Numbered from the stretch's first letter, positions 15,006 to 24,993 are shown. The stretch: DNA of 64,000 nt from Syntrophobacteraceae bacterium (GCA_031292215.1 JARLHO010000112.1:93621-157620); one strand, 5' to 3'. Program-made: numbers and translations. The notes: generated by a model not told the origin, from the sequence alone.

Positions 15006-17281
15006 CCTTTTTCCTCCGTTGCTTTTTCCACCATCTCCAAAACCTTGTCCGGCGTTAGCGGCATTTCTTTGAATAAAACCCCCGTAGCGTTCGTAAGAGC
15101 ACAGGCTACGGCGCTGTAGGCGTTCATGCGAATTGCGATGCCCCCTTCCTTGGCGCCGAAAGGCCCGACAGGATCACCGGATTCCACAATGATAGCGTCT
15201 ATTTCAGGCATATCGCAGGCCAGGGGGACCTTGTATTCCAAAAGATCGGGGTTTAGCAGGTGGCCCCCGTCCCAGAGGTTTCCCTCGGTTATGGCCGCCA
15301 CCCCCGCCTGCTGGACCGAGCCTTCTATCTGCCCTTCAACCGCCATTGGGTTTATGGCGCGTCCGCAATCGTGGGCTGCCGTGAAACGGGGCATGGTGAT
15401 CATGCCCGTTTCGGAGTCGACCGCAATCTCGGCTACGGAGGTGGCATAGGAGAAGGTCCCCGCCATCTGACCCCAGGGTCGGGAGATCCACTCTCTTTCC
15501 AGGTCGATGTCCGGGAAGAAAGTGCCAGTGGCCACGACCGGCTCCGCCCTGGCGAAGGCCTCCCGCACGACCCACGCAATGGGCATCTTCTTTTCCGGAT
15601 TGGCAACGGAATAGACGAGCCGGTTTTTTAGCGCGATGTCCGTTTCGGAAACGGCAAGTTTTTCCGCCGCAATGGCCACGATCTGCTTTCGCGCCTTCTC
15701 ACAGGCGATCTTGACCGCATTTGTGCTCACAAAGGCAGCCGCTTGCGAGTAGGCCCCCGGGTCGAGGTTGGTGATTTCCGTGTCGGCATTTACCAGGTTG
15801 ATGTCCTCCATGGGGACGCCCAGGATTTCCGAAGCGGCCTGGATCACCATGGATTCGTTTCCTTGCCCGTTGTCCACAACGCCGGTCACAAGGGTTACGT
15901 ATCCGTCATCGTTTATCTTGAGGTAACACGAAGAGCCCGAGCGAAACCCCATGGGGAAACCGCACATAATGGCAACGCACCCCATGCCGATGCCCTCAAG
16001 CTTTTGCGGTTTGGCCCATCGTTTTTGGAAGTCGGTCTTCCGCGCGGTTGTCTCGATTGTCTCTTGTAAGCCGCAACTGGTTATCCTGGATTTGGTCGCG
16101 GTCATCTCACCGGCTCTCAGTCCGTTTTTTAGACGTATCTCCACCGGGTCCAGCCCCAGTTCTTTGGCCATCAAATCCATCTGGGCTTCGTTGCCGGCGA
16201 GGAAAGCCCTGCCGTGGCAGCCGTACATTCCCCGTATCCCCTTGTTGGTAATGATCCGGTAGCCGTTGTAGCGGATGTTGGGGAAACGGTAGCATTCCTC
16301 GTAGACATAAAAAGGGACAGAGGTGGCTATGGGGCCTGTCGAGCTGTAGGCGCCTCCGTCGTAGATCGCGCGCAAGTCCTTGGCCACGATGGTTCCGTCC
16401 TTACTCATGGCTGTTTTGATCGTGGCGCTCATGTCGTGGATCTGCCTGGAACTCGTGGCGTTTTCCTCGCGTGAGAGGACGAGCTTTACGGGTCTATCGG
16501 CCTTGATGGACAAAAGCGAGGCAACCAGATCCGCTGGGGCCACCTCCGAGCGCCCCCCGAATGCGCCCCCGGAATTTATGTGACGCACACGCACCTTGTT
16601 TAAGGGCATTTTGAGAAGGTTGGCGAGCGCTTTGGCGCGAACGTGGGGGCCGGCGTTGGGCATCCACAGATCCAGGAAGCCGTTTTGGAAAGAAGCAACT
16701 ACCGCGTAAGGCTCCATCATGGCATAGGCCTCGCCGGCGGCCTTGAAGGTATCCTCCCGGACGAGGAAGGCGCTTTCCATGGCCTTGTCGACATCCCCGA
16801 CGTCGATATGGACGTGAATGTTGATGTTGTTTTTGTACTGCTCGTGGATGATCGGGGCACCCTCCCGCATCGCTTCGAGGGGATCGAAGACCGAGGGCAG
16901 GGGCTCGTAGTCGACTCTTATGCGGGAAAGGGCTTCCAGGGCCGTTTCCTCATCGACGGCTGCGACCGCCGCCACATCCTCGCCAATGTAGCGCACCTTG
17001 TCGGTTGGGAGCATGGCGTGGTCCTGGGTGTAGCGAAAGACACCCCATTTGATCCCCGAGCCGTCAAAACCGCTGATTGCGGCCTTGACCCCGGGTACCT
17101 TACGCGCACCGTCAAGGTCTATTGCGAGAATCTTCGCATGAGGATGGGGACTTCTTAGCACCTTGGCCACGAGCATGTTGGGCATCTTCAAATCGGCGGT
17201 GTAGCGCGCCCGGCCGGTTACCTTGGCCAAAGAATCGCTGCGTACGACTCTTTTTCCCACAATATTCAGATTATCCTCCAC
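15002..17281 (-). CDS. Mo-enzyme A: molybdopterin-binding large subunit
   Basis: A 759-residue subunit with the aldehyde oxidase/xanthine dehydrogenase fold. It opens with GKRVVRSDSLAKVTGRARYTADL, carries the cofactor loops GGAFGGRSE and NGQGNESMV, and has AAHDCGRAINP near the C-terminus. In this family the catalytic Glu lies in a GAK-x-x-GE loop; here the loop is GAKEGGIA, leaving Ile715 at the Glu position. The sister subunit of set B keeps the Glu. The start is GTG at 17281 with AGGAGG five bases upstream. With the 4Fe-4S-type FAD subunit this points to a 4-hydroxybenzoyl-CoA-reductase-like enzyme with an altered active site. Confidence 0.9.
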   Translation of the reverse strand: MEDNLNIVGKRVVRSDSLAKVTGRARYTADLKMPNMLVAKVLRSPHPHAKILAIDLDGARKVPGVKAAISGFDGSGIKWGVFRYTQDHAMLPTDKVRYIGEDVAAVAAVDEETALEALSRIRVDYEPLPSVFDPLEAMREGAPIIHEQYKNNINIHVHIDVGDVDKAMESAFLVREDTFKAAGEAYAMMEPYAVVASFQNGFLDLWMPNAGPHVRAKALANLLKMPLNKVRVRHINSGGAFGGRSEVAPADLVASLLSIKADRPVKLVLSREENATSSRQIHDMSATIKTAMSKDGTIVAKDLRAIYDGGAYSSTGPIATSVPFYVYEECYRFPNIRYNGYRIITNKGIRGMYGCHGRAFLAGNEAQMDLMAKELGLDPVEIRLKNGLRAGEMTATKSRITSCGLQETIETTARKTDFQKRWAKPQKLEGIGMGCVAIMCGFPMGFRSGSSCYLKINDDGYVTLVTGVVDNGQGNESMVIQAASEILGVPMEDINLVNADTEITNLDPGAYSQAAAFVSTNAVKIACEKARKQIVAIAAEKLAVSETDIALKNRLVYSVANPEKKMPIAWVVREAFARAEPVVATGTFFPDIDLEREWISRPWGQMAGTFSYATSVAEIAVDSETGMITMPRFTAAHDCGRAINPMAVEGQIEGSVQQAGVAAITEGNLWDGGHLLNPDLLEYKVPLACDMPEIDAIIVESGDPVGPFGAKEGGIAIRMNAYSAVACALTNATGVLFKEMPLTPDKVLEMVEKATEEKG

Positions 17282-17325
17282 ACATTCCTCCTGAGATGCA
17301 TCCGGTATGTAAAGTACTTTATGGT

Positions 17326-19044
17326 TTATCCGCGGGATTGCCGCCGGGAGCGGGTCGCTTCCAGGTCGACCTCGCCGGTCACCGTATCGATCACCACCCC
17401 GTAGAGCGTCTGGGCGCTTTCCGGGGTTACGTACCCGTCGAGTACGTCCTCGGCGACAAGTTGGGGGTCACGCTCGAAGGGGTCCCCGTAGCCCCCGCCG
17501 CCGGCGGCGTCCATGGTCACCAGGTCGCCGGGTTGGAGCCGGGTCAAGCCGTAAGGGTCACCGGCCCTGTCATTTACCAGGAACTTCGCCCTTGCCCCGC
17601 TCATTCCCCCGAAGAGTCCTTCGGGCGGGTAGCGCAATCTGCCCGACTGGATTCCCAGGTTTACCGGGGGGCGAGGGGCATGGGCATCATCGGGTATGCG
17701 GAAGACGACCCGCCTGCCAAGACCTCCCTTAAATTTTCCCGGCCCCCCCGAATCGGCAAGAAGCTCCCGTTTTTCCACGATAAGCGGGGTGTCGCTTTCG
17801 AAGATTTCCGCCGGGGTATTGGCCCCGTTGGCGGGAAAGATGTACACGTGGTTTCCGTCGCCCTGCGCGCTTGCCCCCATCCCGCCGCCCCGGATGATGA
17901 CCGAGTGGAACGGGCGGCCGTCCTGGCGCCTGCCGTAGAAGACATTCATTGTCGCCGGGGTCCCCCCGCTGCCGGCCAGCACACGGTGGGGAAGGGCGGG
18001 CGCCATGGCGCGGTAGACGATCTCGGTTATGAAGTGGCCTATTTGCATACGGGCGGCCACTGCGGCAGGAAACCTGCAGTTGACGACGCTGCCTTCGGGG
18101 GCTTTTAAGGAAATCGGCAGGGCGCACCCTTCGTTGTTGGGGATTTCCGGGTCGAACATGCTCTTCATGGCCATGAAGACATAGGCGTAGGTGAAATTGA
18201 AGACGACATTTCCTCCCCAGTCAACCTGGGGGGAAGAGCCGTCCAAATCCACCTCGATGGAGTCGCCCTTTACGTGCACGGCGACCTTTATCACCACGTC
18301 GTCCTTGCCTTCGGTCTGTTCGACAATCCCTTCGGCGCGATATACCAGGTCGGGAACCCTGGCGATTGCCTGCCGCATGCTCTGTTCGGTGCGCTCGATT
18401 ATCTCATCGGCCAGGTCGTCGAGCCCGTCCATTTCGTTTTCTTCGAGCATCCGGCAGATTTTTTGCGCGCAGACATGGTTTGCGGCTATCTGGGAGCGGA
18501 TGTCTCCGATCACTTCGTCGGGGGTTCGAACGTTCCAGCGAATCGTCTCGAGCAGGGCCTCATTTGCCACGCCCCCGTCGTAGAGCTTGACAAAAGGAAT
18601 GAACAGCCCGTCTTCAAAGACATCATGGTTATCGGAGGAGACCCTCCCGCCGATGTCGGAGTGATGAAAAACGCAGGCAGTAAAAGCTGTCAGGCGCTCC
18701 CGGTAGAAGATGGGGCTCATCACGCACACGTCGTTTAGATGTCCGGCAAGCGCCCAGGGATCGTTTGTAATGAATACGTCTGCGGGCCGGCAGTCCCCCT
18801 CGGCCAGCGCGGCCACAAGCTTTTTTATCCCCAGGGCCATCGCCCCCGACTGGCCGGGTGTGGCGAAGGAGCCCTGCGCCAGTTCCCGTCCTCTCCGGTC
18901 GGTAAACATACAGGTATAGTCATGTGCGTCTCGTAGCAGACTGGAAAAGGCCGTCCTGGCAACGGCGCCGTCGGCTTCGTCGACAATGGAGATAAGCCTT
19001 CGCCAAAGTATTTCCAGGGTTACCGGGTCGAACCTGCCGCCCAT
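17326..19044 (-). CDS. Hydantoinase B / oxoprolinase-family subunit (HyuB-like)
   Basis: A 572-residue HyuB-type subunit starting FDPVTLEILWRRLISIVDEA, with the conserved metal-site region FITNDPWALAGHLNDV, ACVFHHSDIGG, and the C-terminal MDAAGGGGYGDPFERDP. HyuA/HyuB pairs catalyse ATP-dependent opening of lactams such as N-methylhydantoin and 5-oxoproline; relatives carboxylate acetone or acetophenone. In anaerobic indoleacetate degradation such a pair hydrolyses 2-oxoindoleacetate to 2-aminophenylsuccinate. Its place between two Mo-enzyme sets supports lactam opening over carboxylation, and no third carboxylase subunit is seen. Only 47 bases separate it from the HyuA gene. Confidence 0.9.
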   Translation of the reverse strand: MGGRFDPVTLEILWRRLISIVDEADGAVARTAFSSLLRDAHDYTCMFTDRRGRELAQGSFATPGQSGAMALGIKKLVAALAEGDCRPADVFITNDPWALAGHLNDVCVMSPIFYRERLTAFTACVFHHSDIGGRVSSDNHDVFEDGLFIPFVKLYDGGVANEALLETIRWNVRTPDEVIGDIRSQIAANHVCAQKICRMLEENEMDGLDDLADEIIERTEQSMRQAIARVPDLVYRAEGIVEQTEGKDDVVIKVAVHVKGDSIEVDLDGSSPQVDWGGNVVFNFTYAYVFMAMKSMFDPEIPNNEGCALPISLKAPEGSVVNCRFPAAVAARMQIGHFITEIVYRAMAPALPHRVLAGSGGTPATMNVFYGRRQDGRPFHSVIIRGGGMGASAQGDGNHVYIFPANGANTPAEIFESDTPLIVEKRELLADSGGPGKFKGGLGRRVVFRIPDDAHAPRPPVNLGIQSGRLRYPPEGLFGGMSGARAKFLVNDRAGDPYGLTRLQPGDLVTMDAAGGGGYGDPFERDPQLVAEDVLDGYVTPESAQTLYGVVIDTVTGEVDLEATRSRRQSRG

Positions 19045-19091
19045 TGTTTCCTCCGCAAAAATATAGCCCGTGGTTTACGGGTGCTCTCGGG

Positions 19092-21221
19092 TTAGAATCG
19101 ATTCGCGTTTGCCGGCTGAGAATCGTTTTTTGCCACCAGCATATCGATCCACAAAAAGCCGAACCCATCTACGCAAACCTCGGCATCCTCACTGACGATA
19201 ACGGTCGATTCGCGTTCCTCGATTATCGCCGGGCCGGAAAATTTGGCCCCCTCGAAGAGTTTGTAGCGATCATAGACGGTGTGCGGGATAAAGTCTTTTC
19301 TGCGGGCGCAGTAGGCTGGCCTTTGGCCCTTCACGGCCTCGGAGAGCGACGAAAAACCACGTTCCAGCCGGGAAAGAGTAAGAAGGCGTTCAGGAAGGGC
19401 TGCCCGCACCTTGAAATTTATGAACTCCACGGGGCTCTCGGCATAGGTCCGTCCGTAAAGCGCGGCATAGGTCCGGTCGAAACAGTTTCGAATTTCTTCG
19501 GGTTTTACCTCGGCCATCGAATTTTGGGCGATCACCACATTGGTTTCCGACCCCTGACCGATAAAGCGCATATCCACCGACCTTTCAAACCTGATGTCCC
19601 CCCCGGCGCCGGTTTTTGCCAGGGCCTTGGCCCCTTCTTCCTCCATCTGCCCGAAGAGCTTTTCGATCTGTTCAAAGTCCGCCCCAACGAGGGCTACCTT
19701 GTGGCTGCGCACCAAATCGAAGGCTCTCGGGGCGGTGAAAAAACCGAGCGCCGACCCCACTCCCGCATTGGGCGGCACAAGCAACCGGGGGGCCCCGAGT
19801 TTTTGTGCCAGTCCGCAGGCATGTACCGGCCCTGCGCCGCCGAAAGCGACAATGGTGGCCAGCCCGGGGTTTCCGCCTTTTTCCGCGATATGGGTCCTGG
19901 CGGCGGCGGCCATGGTTTCGTTTATCAGGTCGTGAATACCCCAGACCGCCTGAATGAAGGAGATGCCCAGGGGGGCGGCTATGCGCTCGGCGATTCCGCG
20001 CCGGGCGGCTTCCCTGTCGAGCTTTATCTCCCCGCCGAGAAAATAGTTTTCGTCGAGGTAACCCAGGAGCAGGTCGGCGTCGGTGACCGTGGGGGCCGTA
20101 CCGCCTCTTCCGTAGCAGATCGGCCCGGGGTCGGCGGAGGAACTCTGAGGCCCCACCTGAAGTGTGCCAAGCCGGCTGACCTTTGCGATGCTGCCGCCCC
20201 CCGCGCCAATCTCCATCAAATCGACCACCGGCACCTGGATGGTCAACCCGCTTCCCTTCATGAACCTTTGCACGCGGCCCACTTCAAAGGTGGGCACCAC
20301 GCCGACCACCCCCCGCTGAATGAGGCAGGATTTTGCGGTCGTTCCCCCCATGTCGAAGCAGAACATCTCCGGGATGCCGAAGAGTTTCCCGTAGTACTGC
20401 CCGGAGATGACCGCCGCGGTCGGCCCGGATTCGATGATCCTTACGGGGAACCGCGAGGCCGTGTCAACCGAGGTGATGCCCCCGCTTGAGAGCATGATGA
20501 AAAGTTTGGCTTTGACCCCGATGGACTCCAGCCGCCTTTCCAGCCCTGCGAGATATCTTCCGGTCAACGGCTTGACGTAAGCATTGGTCACGGTGGTGCT
20601 GGTTCTCTCATACTCCTTTATCTGTGGAAGCACTTCAAAGGAGATCGACGTGGAGACACCGGGGGCCTCTTGCTCGATTATCTTCTTGATAAGCCATTCA
20701 TGGTCCGGATTTTCGAAGGAGTTGAGAAGGCACACCGCGATCGACTCGACCCCGAGGGCGAGCAGTTCCCTCACCACCCTTCGCGCATCGTCGGCATCCA
20801 GAGGCCTTAGCACCACGCCATCGCTTCGAACCCGCTCCTTTACTTCGACCCGCAACCTCCTGGGGACCAGGGGCTTGGGGAATTCGGCGAAAATGTCATA
20901 GGGCGCGTAGCGCATTTCACGCCCCAGCTCAAGGACGTCGCGAAAGCCTTCCGTGGTTATAAGGCCGGTCTTTGCCCCCTTTCGCTCTATGATCGAATTG
21001 ATCACAAGCGTGGTGCCGTGAATGACTTCGTCTAGCATCGGCACATAGCCGGGGACCTTTTTGGTCAGCTCCAGGATTCCCTGCTCGACGGCATCGGAGG
21101 GGTCGGCCGGCGTGGTCAGGCATTTGTTTATGTGAATCTCGCCCGTGCGGTCGTTTATAAGGACGAAGTCGGTGAACGTCCCCCCTATGTCGCAACCCAG
21201 ACGATAGCACTTATCCGACAT
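19092..21221 (-). CDS. Hydantoinase A-family ATP-dependent subunit (HyuA-like)
   Basis: A 709-residue HyuA-type subunit. The N-terminal ATPase fold of the ASKHA class begins YRLGCDIGGTFTDFVLIND; the internal phosphate loops are MLSSGGITSVDTASR and FDMGGTTAKSCLI, and the later GGAGPVHACGLAQKLG is also conserved. It pairs with the adjacent HyuB-like subunit; phosphorylation of a lactam carbonyl by ATP drives ring opening in the family. Its start overlaps the stop of the Mo-enzyme B large-subunit gene by 11 bases, indicating translational coupling between hydroxylase and hydrolase. That coupling fits a sequence in which Mo-dependent hydroxylation next to a ring nitrogen makes a lactam that this enzyme opens. 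Confidence 0.9.
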   Translation of the reverse strand: MSDKCYRLGCDIGGTFTDFVLINDRTGEIHINKCLTTPADPSDAVEQGILELTKKVPGYVPMLDEVIHGTTLVINSIIERKGAKTGLITTEGFRDVLELGREMRYAPYDIFAEFPKPLVPRRLRVEVKERVRSDGVVLRPLDADDARRVVRELLALGVESIAVCLLNSFENPDHEWLIKKIIEQEAPGVSTSISFEVLPQIKEYERTSTTVTNAYVKPLTGRYLAGLERRLESIGVKAKLFIMLSSGGITSVDTASRFPVRIIESGPTAAVISGQYYGKLFGIPEMFCFDMGGTTAKSCLIQRGVVGVVPTFEVGRVQRFMKGSGLTIQVPVVDLMEIGAGGGSIAKVSRLGTLQVGPQSSSADPGPICYGRGGTAPTVTDADLLLGYLDENYFLGGEIKLDREAARRGIAERIAAPLGISFIQAVWGIHDLINETMAAAARTHIAEKGGNPGLATIVAFGGAGPVHACGLAQKLGAPRLLVPPNAGVGSALGFFTAPRAFDLVRSHKVALVGADFEQIEKLFGQMEEEGAKALAKTGAGGDIRFERSVDMRFIGQGSETNVVIAQNSMAEVKPEEIRNCFDRTYAALYGRTYAESPVEFINFKVRAALPERLLTLSRLERGFSSLSEAVKGQRPAYCARRKDFIPHTVYDRYKLFEGAKFSGPAIIEERESTVIVSEDAEVCVDGFGFLWIDMLVAKNDSQPANANRF

Positions 21222-23622
21222 TGGAGCCTCCTGATTTGCGTTTTCTAAGAGCCGCGAGCACCTTCTCCGGCGTAATGGGCAACGACTTGATCCTCACTCC
21301 GACAGCATCGAAGACGGCGTTGGCGATCGCCGGGGCGGTGGGCACCAGTCCCGGCTCCCCGACTCCCTTGGCCCCGAAAGGCCCCTTCGGGTCGTCGGTC
21401 TCGATGCACTCGATGTGGATGGGAAAGTCCACGTCGGGCGCGGCTAAAATCTTGTAATCGAGAAAGTTGGGGTTAAGACTTCTGCCCCGGTCCGTTTTGT
21501 ATTCTTCACAGAGCGCGTAGCCAAGACCCTGGACTATGGCGCCGTAAAGCTGACCTTTGAGGGTCTGCGGGTTAAGGACCTTTCCCACGTCGTGGGCGGC
21601 CGCAAACTTTAGGACGGTGACCTTTCCGGTCTCTTCGTCCACTTCCACCTCGGCGCCCTGCACCCCGAAGACGTAAGCCGCCGATATATTGCCCCGGCAG
21701 GTTTTGGGGTCCAGCATTTCGTGGCAGGGGTCATAGAAGGCTTCGGTGACTATAATGGTCCCCTGTTCCCTGTAGTGGGCCTCTCGCAGCAGTTCTTCCA
21801 GGGGGACCCTCAGAAGCGGGTCGTCGGGCCGGTCTTTTAGGAAGACGAAGTTGTGCCTGAGATCGAAATCGGAGACCGAGAGCGTGCCGATAGAATCCAG
21901 ATCGGGCCCCTCAAACCCCGGCTCCTTTCTCGCCCGTTTCTTCATGGCGGCCGACACCCTGGCGATGAAATGTTCGGCGGCCAGTTCGAAGACCTTCTGT
22001 CTTGCCTTGTCGGCGGCAAGAATCGCGGCGTTGCAGGCGGTGAAAGCCCCTCGGCTTGCGTGTGTGCCCACGTCCCAGGGACAGATGGCGGTGTCCCCGA
22101 TTATGACTGTCACCATGTCGGGGGAAACCCCCAGGGCTTCGGCGGTTGCCGCGGTGAGCACCGAGGTGAAGCCCTGCCCCATTTCCACGGCGCCCGAAGT
22201 AATCGACACGTGGCCAAAATCGTCGAGCTTCATGATAACGCCTGTCCCGTCGGAGCGGTACACTCTCGCCGCCCCGCCGACATGGAACAGGGAAGCCATC
22301 CCTACCCCCCGGCCACGATTTCTGCCTTTTCCCCTCTTCTCCCCCCAGTCCAGTTCGCGCGCCACCGACTCCAGGCAATCCTTGAAGCCGCAAGTGGTAA
22401 TCTTTAGGCCCATGGGGGTCGTCTCATCGGCGACATTGGCGTTTGTCATGCGGAATTGGTACGGGTCGATCCCCGCCTTTTGGGCAAGCTGATCGAGGTT
22501 GCTCTCGATCGCCCAGGCGGCCTGAGGGTTCCCGTAGCCGCGCATCGCCTGGCAATAGGTATTGTTGGTGTAGACGATAGTGGTTTCGAAATGGATATTG
22601 GGGACCCTGTAGAGGGAGGAGACGGGCAGCATCATGACACTTGGCGTGGTGGCGCCCCAGGAGGTATAGGCGCCATTATCGAGGACCATTCGCATCTGCC
22701 TGAAGGTGAGCCTGCCCTCCGAATCGCAGCCCTGGATTATATGGGCCCTGGTGGACTGTCGCGGCGATAGAGCGGTGAATTCCTCGTGGCGGTCGAACAC
22801 TATCTTGACCGGTTTGCCCGTTGTGTATGCCAGAAGGATGGCGATATATTCATAGGCGTGAGTATCGAGGCCGGTGCCGAAAGAGCCTCCGACCGCGGGG
22901 ACTATCACCCTGGTTCGCCTGCCCTGGAGGCCCATGTCCGCGAGGGCGGCATTGAAGTCGTTTTGCGCAAGAAACGGGATTTGAGTCTTGGTGTGGATGA
23001 TCAGGTTGTTCATCAGATCGAATTCGGCGATGCACCCTGCCGTGCCCATGCAGGACTGCAGAATCAGGGGGGTGTCATAATAATCTTCGACAACCACGGC
23101 CGAGGCATCCCTGGCTTTGTCAACATCGCCCGCCGTGAACTTCCACGGCACGGGGACAATGTTATCCTTCCTCGGCCTTTCTTTGGGGTCGAGTTCGTGG
23201 ATAAGCGTCGCATCGGGGCGCAGCGCCTCCTCGACGCTGAACACACAGGGCAGTTCTTCATACTCGACCTCGATCAGCTCCACGGCTTCGGCCGCCGTCT
23301 CCGCATCGACTGCGGCCACTGCGGCCACCTCGTCTCGAAACTGCCGCACCTTGTCCTTTTTTAAGGCAAAGTTGTCCTTTATGAACCCGATTCGTATCTG
23401 CGGCGTGTTGTAGCCGGTTATGACCGCCCGGACCCCGGGGAGTTTCTCGGCGCGCGAGGTGTCGATATGCTTGATCCTGGCGTGGGCGTATTCGCTGAAT
23501 TTGATCTTGCCGTGCAGCATCCCGGGCCTTACCAGGTCATGAATGTAGAGAGCCCTTCCCGTCGCCTTGTCCGGTCCGTCGGGCCTCGGGTGCGTCTTCC
23601 CGATGTAGTGAAATTCACTCAT
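21211..23622 (-). CDS. Mo-enzyme B: molybdopterin-binding hydroxylase large subunit
   Basis: About 803 residues from the preferred ATG at 23622 (MSEFHYIGKTHPRPDGPDKA); the in-frame start at 23661 would add 13 residues inside the preceding gene. It has the hallmarks of an active Mo hydroxylase: VGGSFGTGLD, EMGQGFTSV, AAHDVGKVLNP and the catalytic loop GAKGVGEPG, with Glu756 as the expected base. It overlaps the 2Fe-2S subunit gene by eight bases upstream and the HyuA gene by 11 bases downstream. A hydroxylase acting beside the ring nitrogen of an N-heterocycle, such as C2 of indoleacetate, is the best fit to context. The exact substrate is inference. Confidence 0.9.
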   Translation of the reverse strand: MSEFHYIGKTHPRPDGPDKATGRALYIHDLVRPGMLHGKIKFSEYAHARIKHIDTSRAEKLPGVRAVITGYNTPQIRIGFIKDNFALKKDKVRQFRDEVAAVAAVDAETAAEAVELIEVEYEELPCVFSVEEALRPDATLIHELDPKERPRKDNIVPVPWKFTAGDVDKARDASAVVVEDYYDTPLILQSCMGTAGCIAEFDLMNNLIIHTKTQIPFLAQNDFNAALADMGLQGRRTRVIVPAVGGSFGTGLDTHAYEYIAILLAYTTGKPVKIVFDRHEEFTALSPRQSTRAHIIQGCDSEGRLTFRQMRMVLDNGAYTSWGATTPSVMMLPVSSLYRVPNIHFETTIVYTNNTYCQAMRGYGNPQAAWAIESNLDQLAQKAGIDPYQFRMTNANVADETTPMGLKITTCGFKDCLESVARELDWGEKRGKGRNRGRGVGMASLFHVGGAARVYRSDGTGVIMKLDDFGHVSITSGAVEMGQGFTSVLTAATAEALGVSPDMVTVIIGDTAICPWDVGTHASRGAFTACNAAILAADKARQKVFELAAEHFIARVSAAMKKRARKEPGFEGPDLDSIGTLSVSDFDLRHNFVFLKDRPDDPLLRVPLEELLREAHYREQGTIIVTEAFYDPCHEMLDPKTCRGNISAAYVFGVQGAEVEVDEETGKVTVLKFAAAHDVGKVLNPQTLKGQLYGAIVQGLGYALCEEYKTDRGRSLNPNFLDYKILAAPDVDFPIHIECIETDDPKGPFGAKGVGEPGLVPTAPAIANAVFDAVGVRIKSLPITPEKVLAALRKRKSGGSNVG

Positions 23623-24094
23623 TTCCCTGTTCCTTTTCAGCGGCCTTTGCGATGCTCTCAATTATTTGAACATAGCCGGTGCAACGGCACAAATTGCCCG
23701 ATATTCCCCGCCGGATCTCGTCGGCGCCGGGATGGGGGGTTTCGTCCAGAAGAGCTTTGGCGGACATGATCATCCCCGGGGTGCAGTAGCCGCATTGAAT
23801 CCCGCCGTTTTCCACGAAGGACTTCTGGAGTGTGTGAAGCTGGTTTCTCGCACCCATTAGCCCTTCGATGGTCGTCACTTTCCTCCCCTCGATTTCGAAG
23901 GCGGGATAGAGGCAGGAATCAACGCTCGCCCCGTCGACCAGCACGGTGCAGGCGCCGCATTCCCCTTCTCCGCAGCCGTATTTGGTCCCGGTCAGGTGCA
24001 AAGTGTCCCGCAAGACCTCGAGCAGCATCTGGTGGGACTCGGCTTTAACCGCTACGGCGTGGCCGTTTACAGTGAATTGAATCCTTTTTTTCAT
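23615..24094 (-). CDS. Mo-enzyme B: 2x[2Fe-2S] subunit
   Basis: A 159-residue iron-sulfur subunit with both clusters intact: the ferredoxin-like one in YGCGEGECGACTVLVDG with a further Cys at SCLYP, and the helical one in QCGYCTPGMIM and CRCTGYVQI. It transfers electrons from the Mo centre of set B to the FAD subunit. The gene overlaps the FAD-subunit gene by four bases and the large-subunit gene by eight. The three subunit genes in the order FAD, 2Fe-2S, Mo form a complete hydroxylase cassette distinct from set A, which runs in the opposite gene order. Confidence 0.92.
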   Translation of the reverse strand: MKKRIQFTVNGHAVAVKAESHQMLLEVLRDTLHLTGTKYGCGEGECGACTVLVDGASVDSCLYPAFEIEGRKVTTIEGLMGARNQLHTLQKSFVENGGIQCGYCTPGMIMSAKALLDETPHPGADEIRRGISGNLCRCTGYVQIIESIAKAAEKEQGNE

Positions 24095-24975
24095 CCTAAG
24101 ACCTCCTGCCCGTCCGGGTACACTTTCCGTAAAGCCTGCTTGATCGCGCGGCCGACAATCACCCCGGTCACCACCCTGCGGTAATCCTCGGAGGCGCGCA
24201 CGTCGGTAATGGGGCTTATCTCGCTCTCGACCATCGCGCCAACCCTGCCGAGCAGCTCTTTATCGATTTTTTGGCCTTCGATCGCGGATTCGGTAGCCTT
24301 CAAACGCAGCGGGACCGGGGCGACTGCTCCCACCGCAAGGCGGCATTTGCGGCACATCCCGTCTTCCATGACCAACAAGGCAGCGGCGTTGGTGAGGGCA
24401 ATGTCCTGGTTGACTCGTACAGACTTTAGAAAAGCCATCCCCGTCTTGTCCGGCAAAGAGGGGATGGTGATGCGGGTGATGATTTCCAGGGGGGCGCAGC
24501 AGGTTCGGCCCGGTCCCTGAAAAAACTCGCTGATGGGGACATCTCGTTTCCCGCCGGGTCCCTCGAGGGTGAGCCAGGCTTCAAGGGCCAAAAGAGGGGG
24601 AGCGCAGTCCGCGGACGGGGCAGCGTTTGCAAGGTTTCCCCCCACGGTCGCGACGTTTCGGACCTGGGGGTTTGCCAGCGCCACGGCGGCTTGGCTAAGA
24701 GCGGGCAAATTCTTTGTGAAAACGGGCTCCCTTTCGAGTTCCCGAATGAGCGTCATGCTTCCTACAGTCAGCGCTCCGGCCCCGTCCACCTCGATTCCCC
24801 GCAGCTCCTCCAGCCCCCTTAGCGAGATCAGCGCCTCTGGGCTCGCCACCCCCTTTTTTATGCGCACGATGATGTCCGTGCCGCCTGCGATATAGCGGGC
24901 CAGGCCGTTATATTTTTCCATCAGCCGGAAGGCTTCCTTAAGGGTTTGAGGCCTGTGATAATTATACTTCTTCAT
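24091..24975 (-). CDS. Mo-enzyme B: FAD-binding subunit
   Basis: A 294-residue FAD subunit with the flavin motifs YIAGGTDIIVRIK and TVGGNLANAAPSADCAPPLLAL, and the C-terminal CO-dehydrogenase-type domain. It has no Cys-rich insertion, unlike the set A homologue, so it fits an ordinary hydroxylase that passes electrons outward. It follows the CoA-ligase gene by 18 bases. Electron acceptors for such enzymes in anaerobes are often ferredoxin or NAD; nothing here decides between them. Confidence 0.92.
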   Translation of the reverse strand: MKKYNYHRPQTLKEAFRLMEKYNGLARYIAGGTDIIVRIKKGVASPEALISLRGLEELRGIEVDGAGALTVGSMTLIRELEREPVFTKNLPALSQAAVALANPQVRNVATVGGNLANAAPSADCAPPLLALEAWLTLEGPGGKRDVPISEFFQGPGRTCCAPLEIITRITIPSLPDKTGMAFLKSVRVNQDIALTNAAALLVMEDGMCRKCRLAVGAVAPVPLRLKATESAIEGQKIDKELLGRVGAMVESEISPITDVRASEDYRRVVTGVIVGRAIKQALRKVYPDGQEVLG

Positions 24976-24993
24976 GGGCGATCCCCGAATGTT

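Noticed and set aside
17326..21221. HyuA/HyuB read as an acetone- or acetophenone-type carboxylase
   Set aside because: No small third subunit is adjacent, and the genes sit between Mo hydroxylase sets and overlap one of them, which favours lactam opening.
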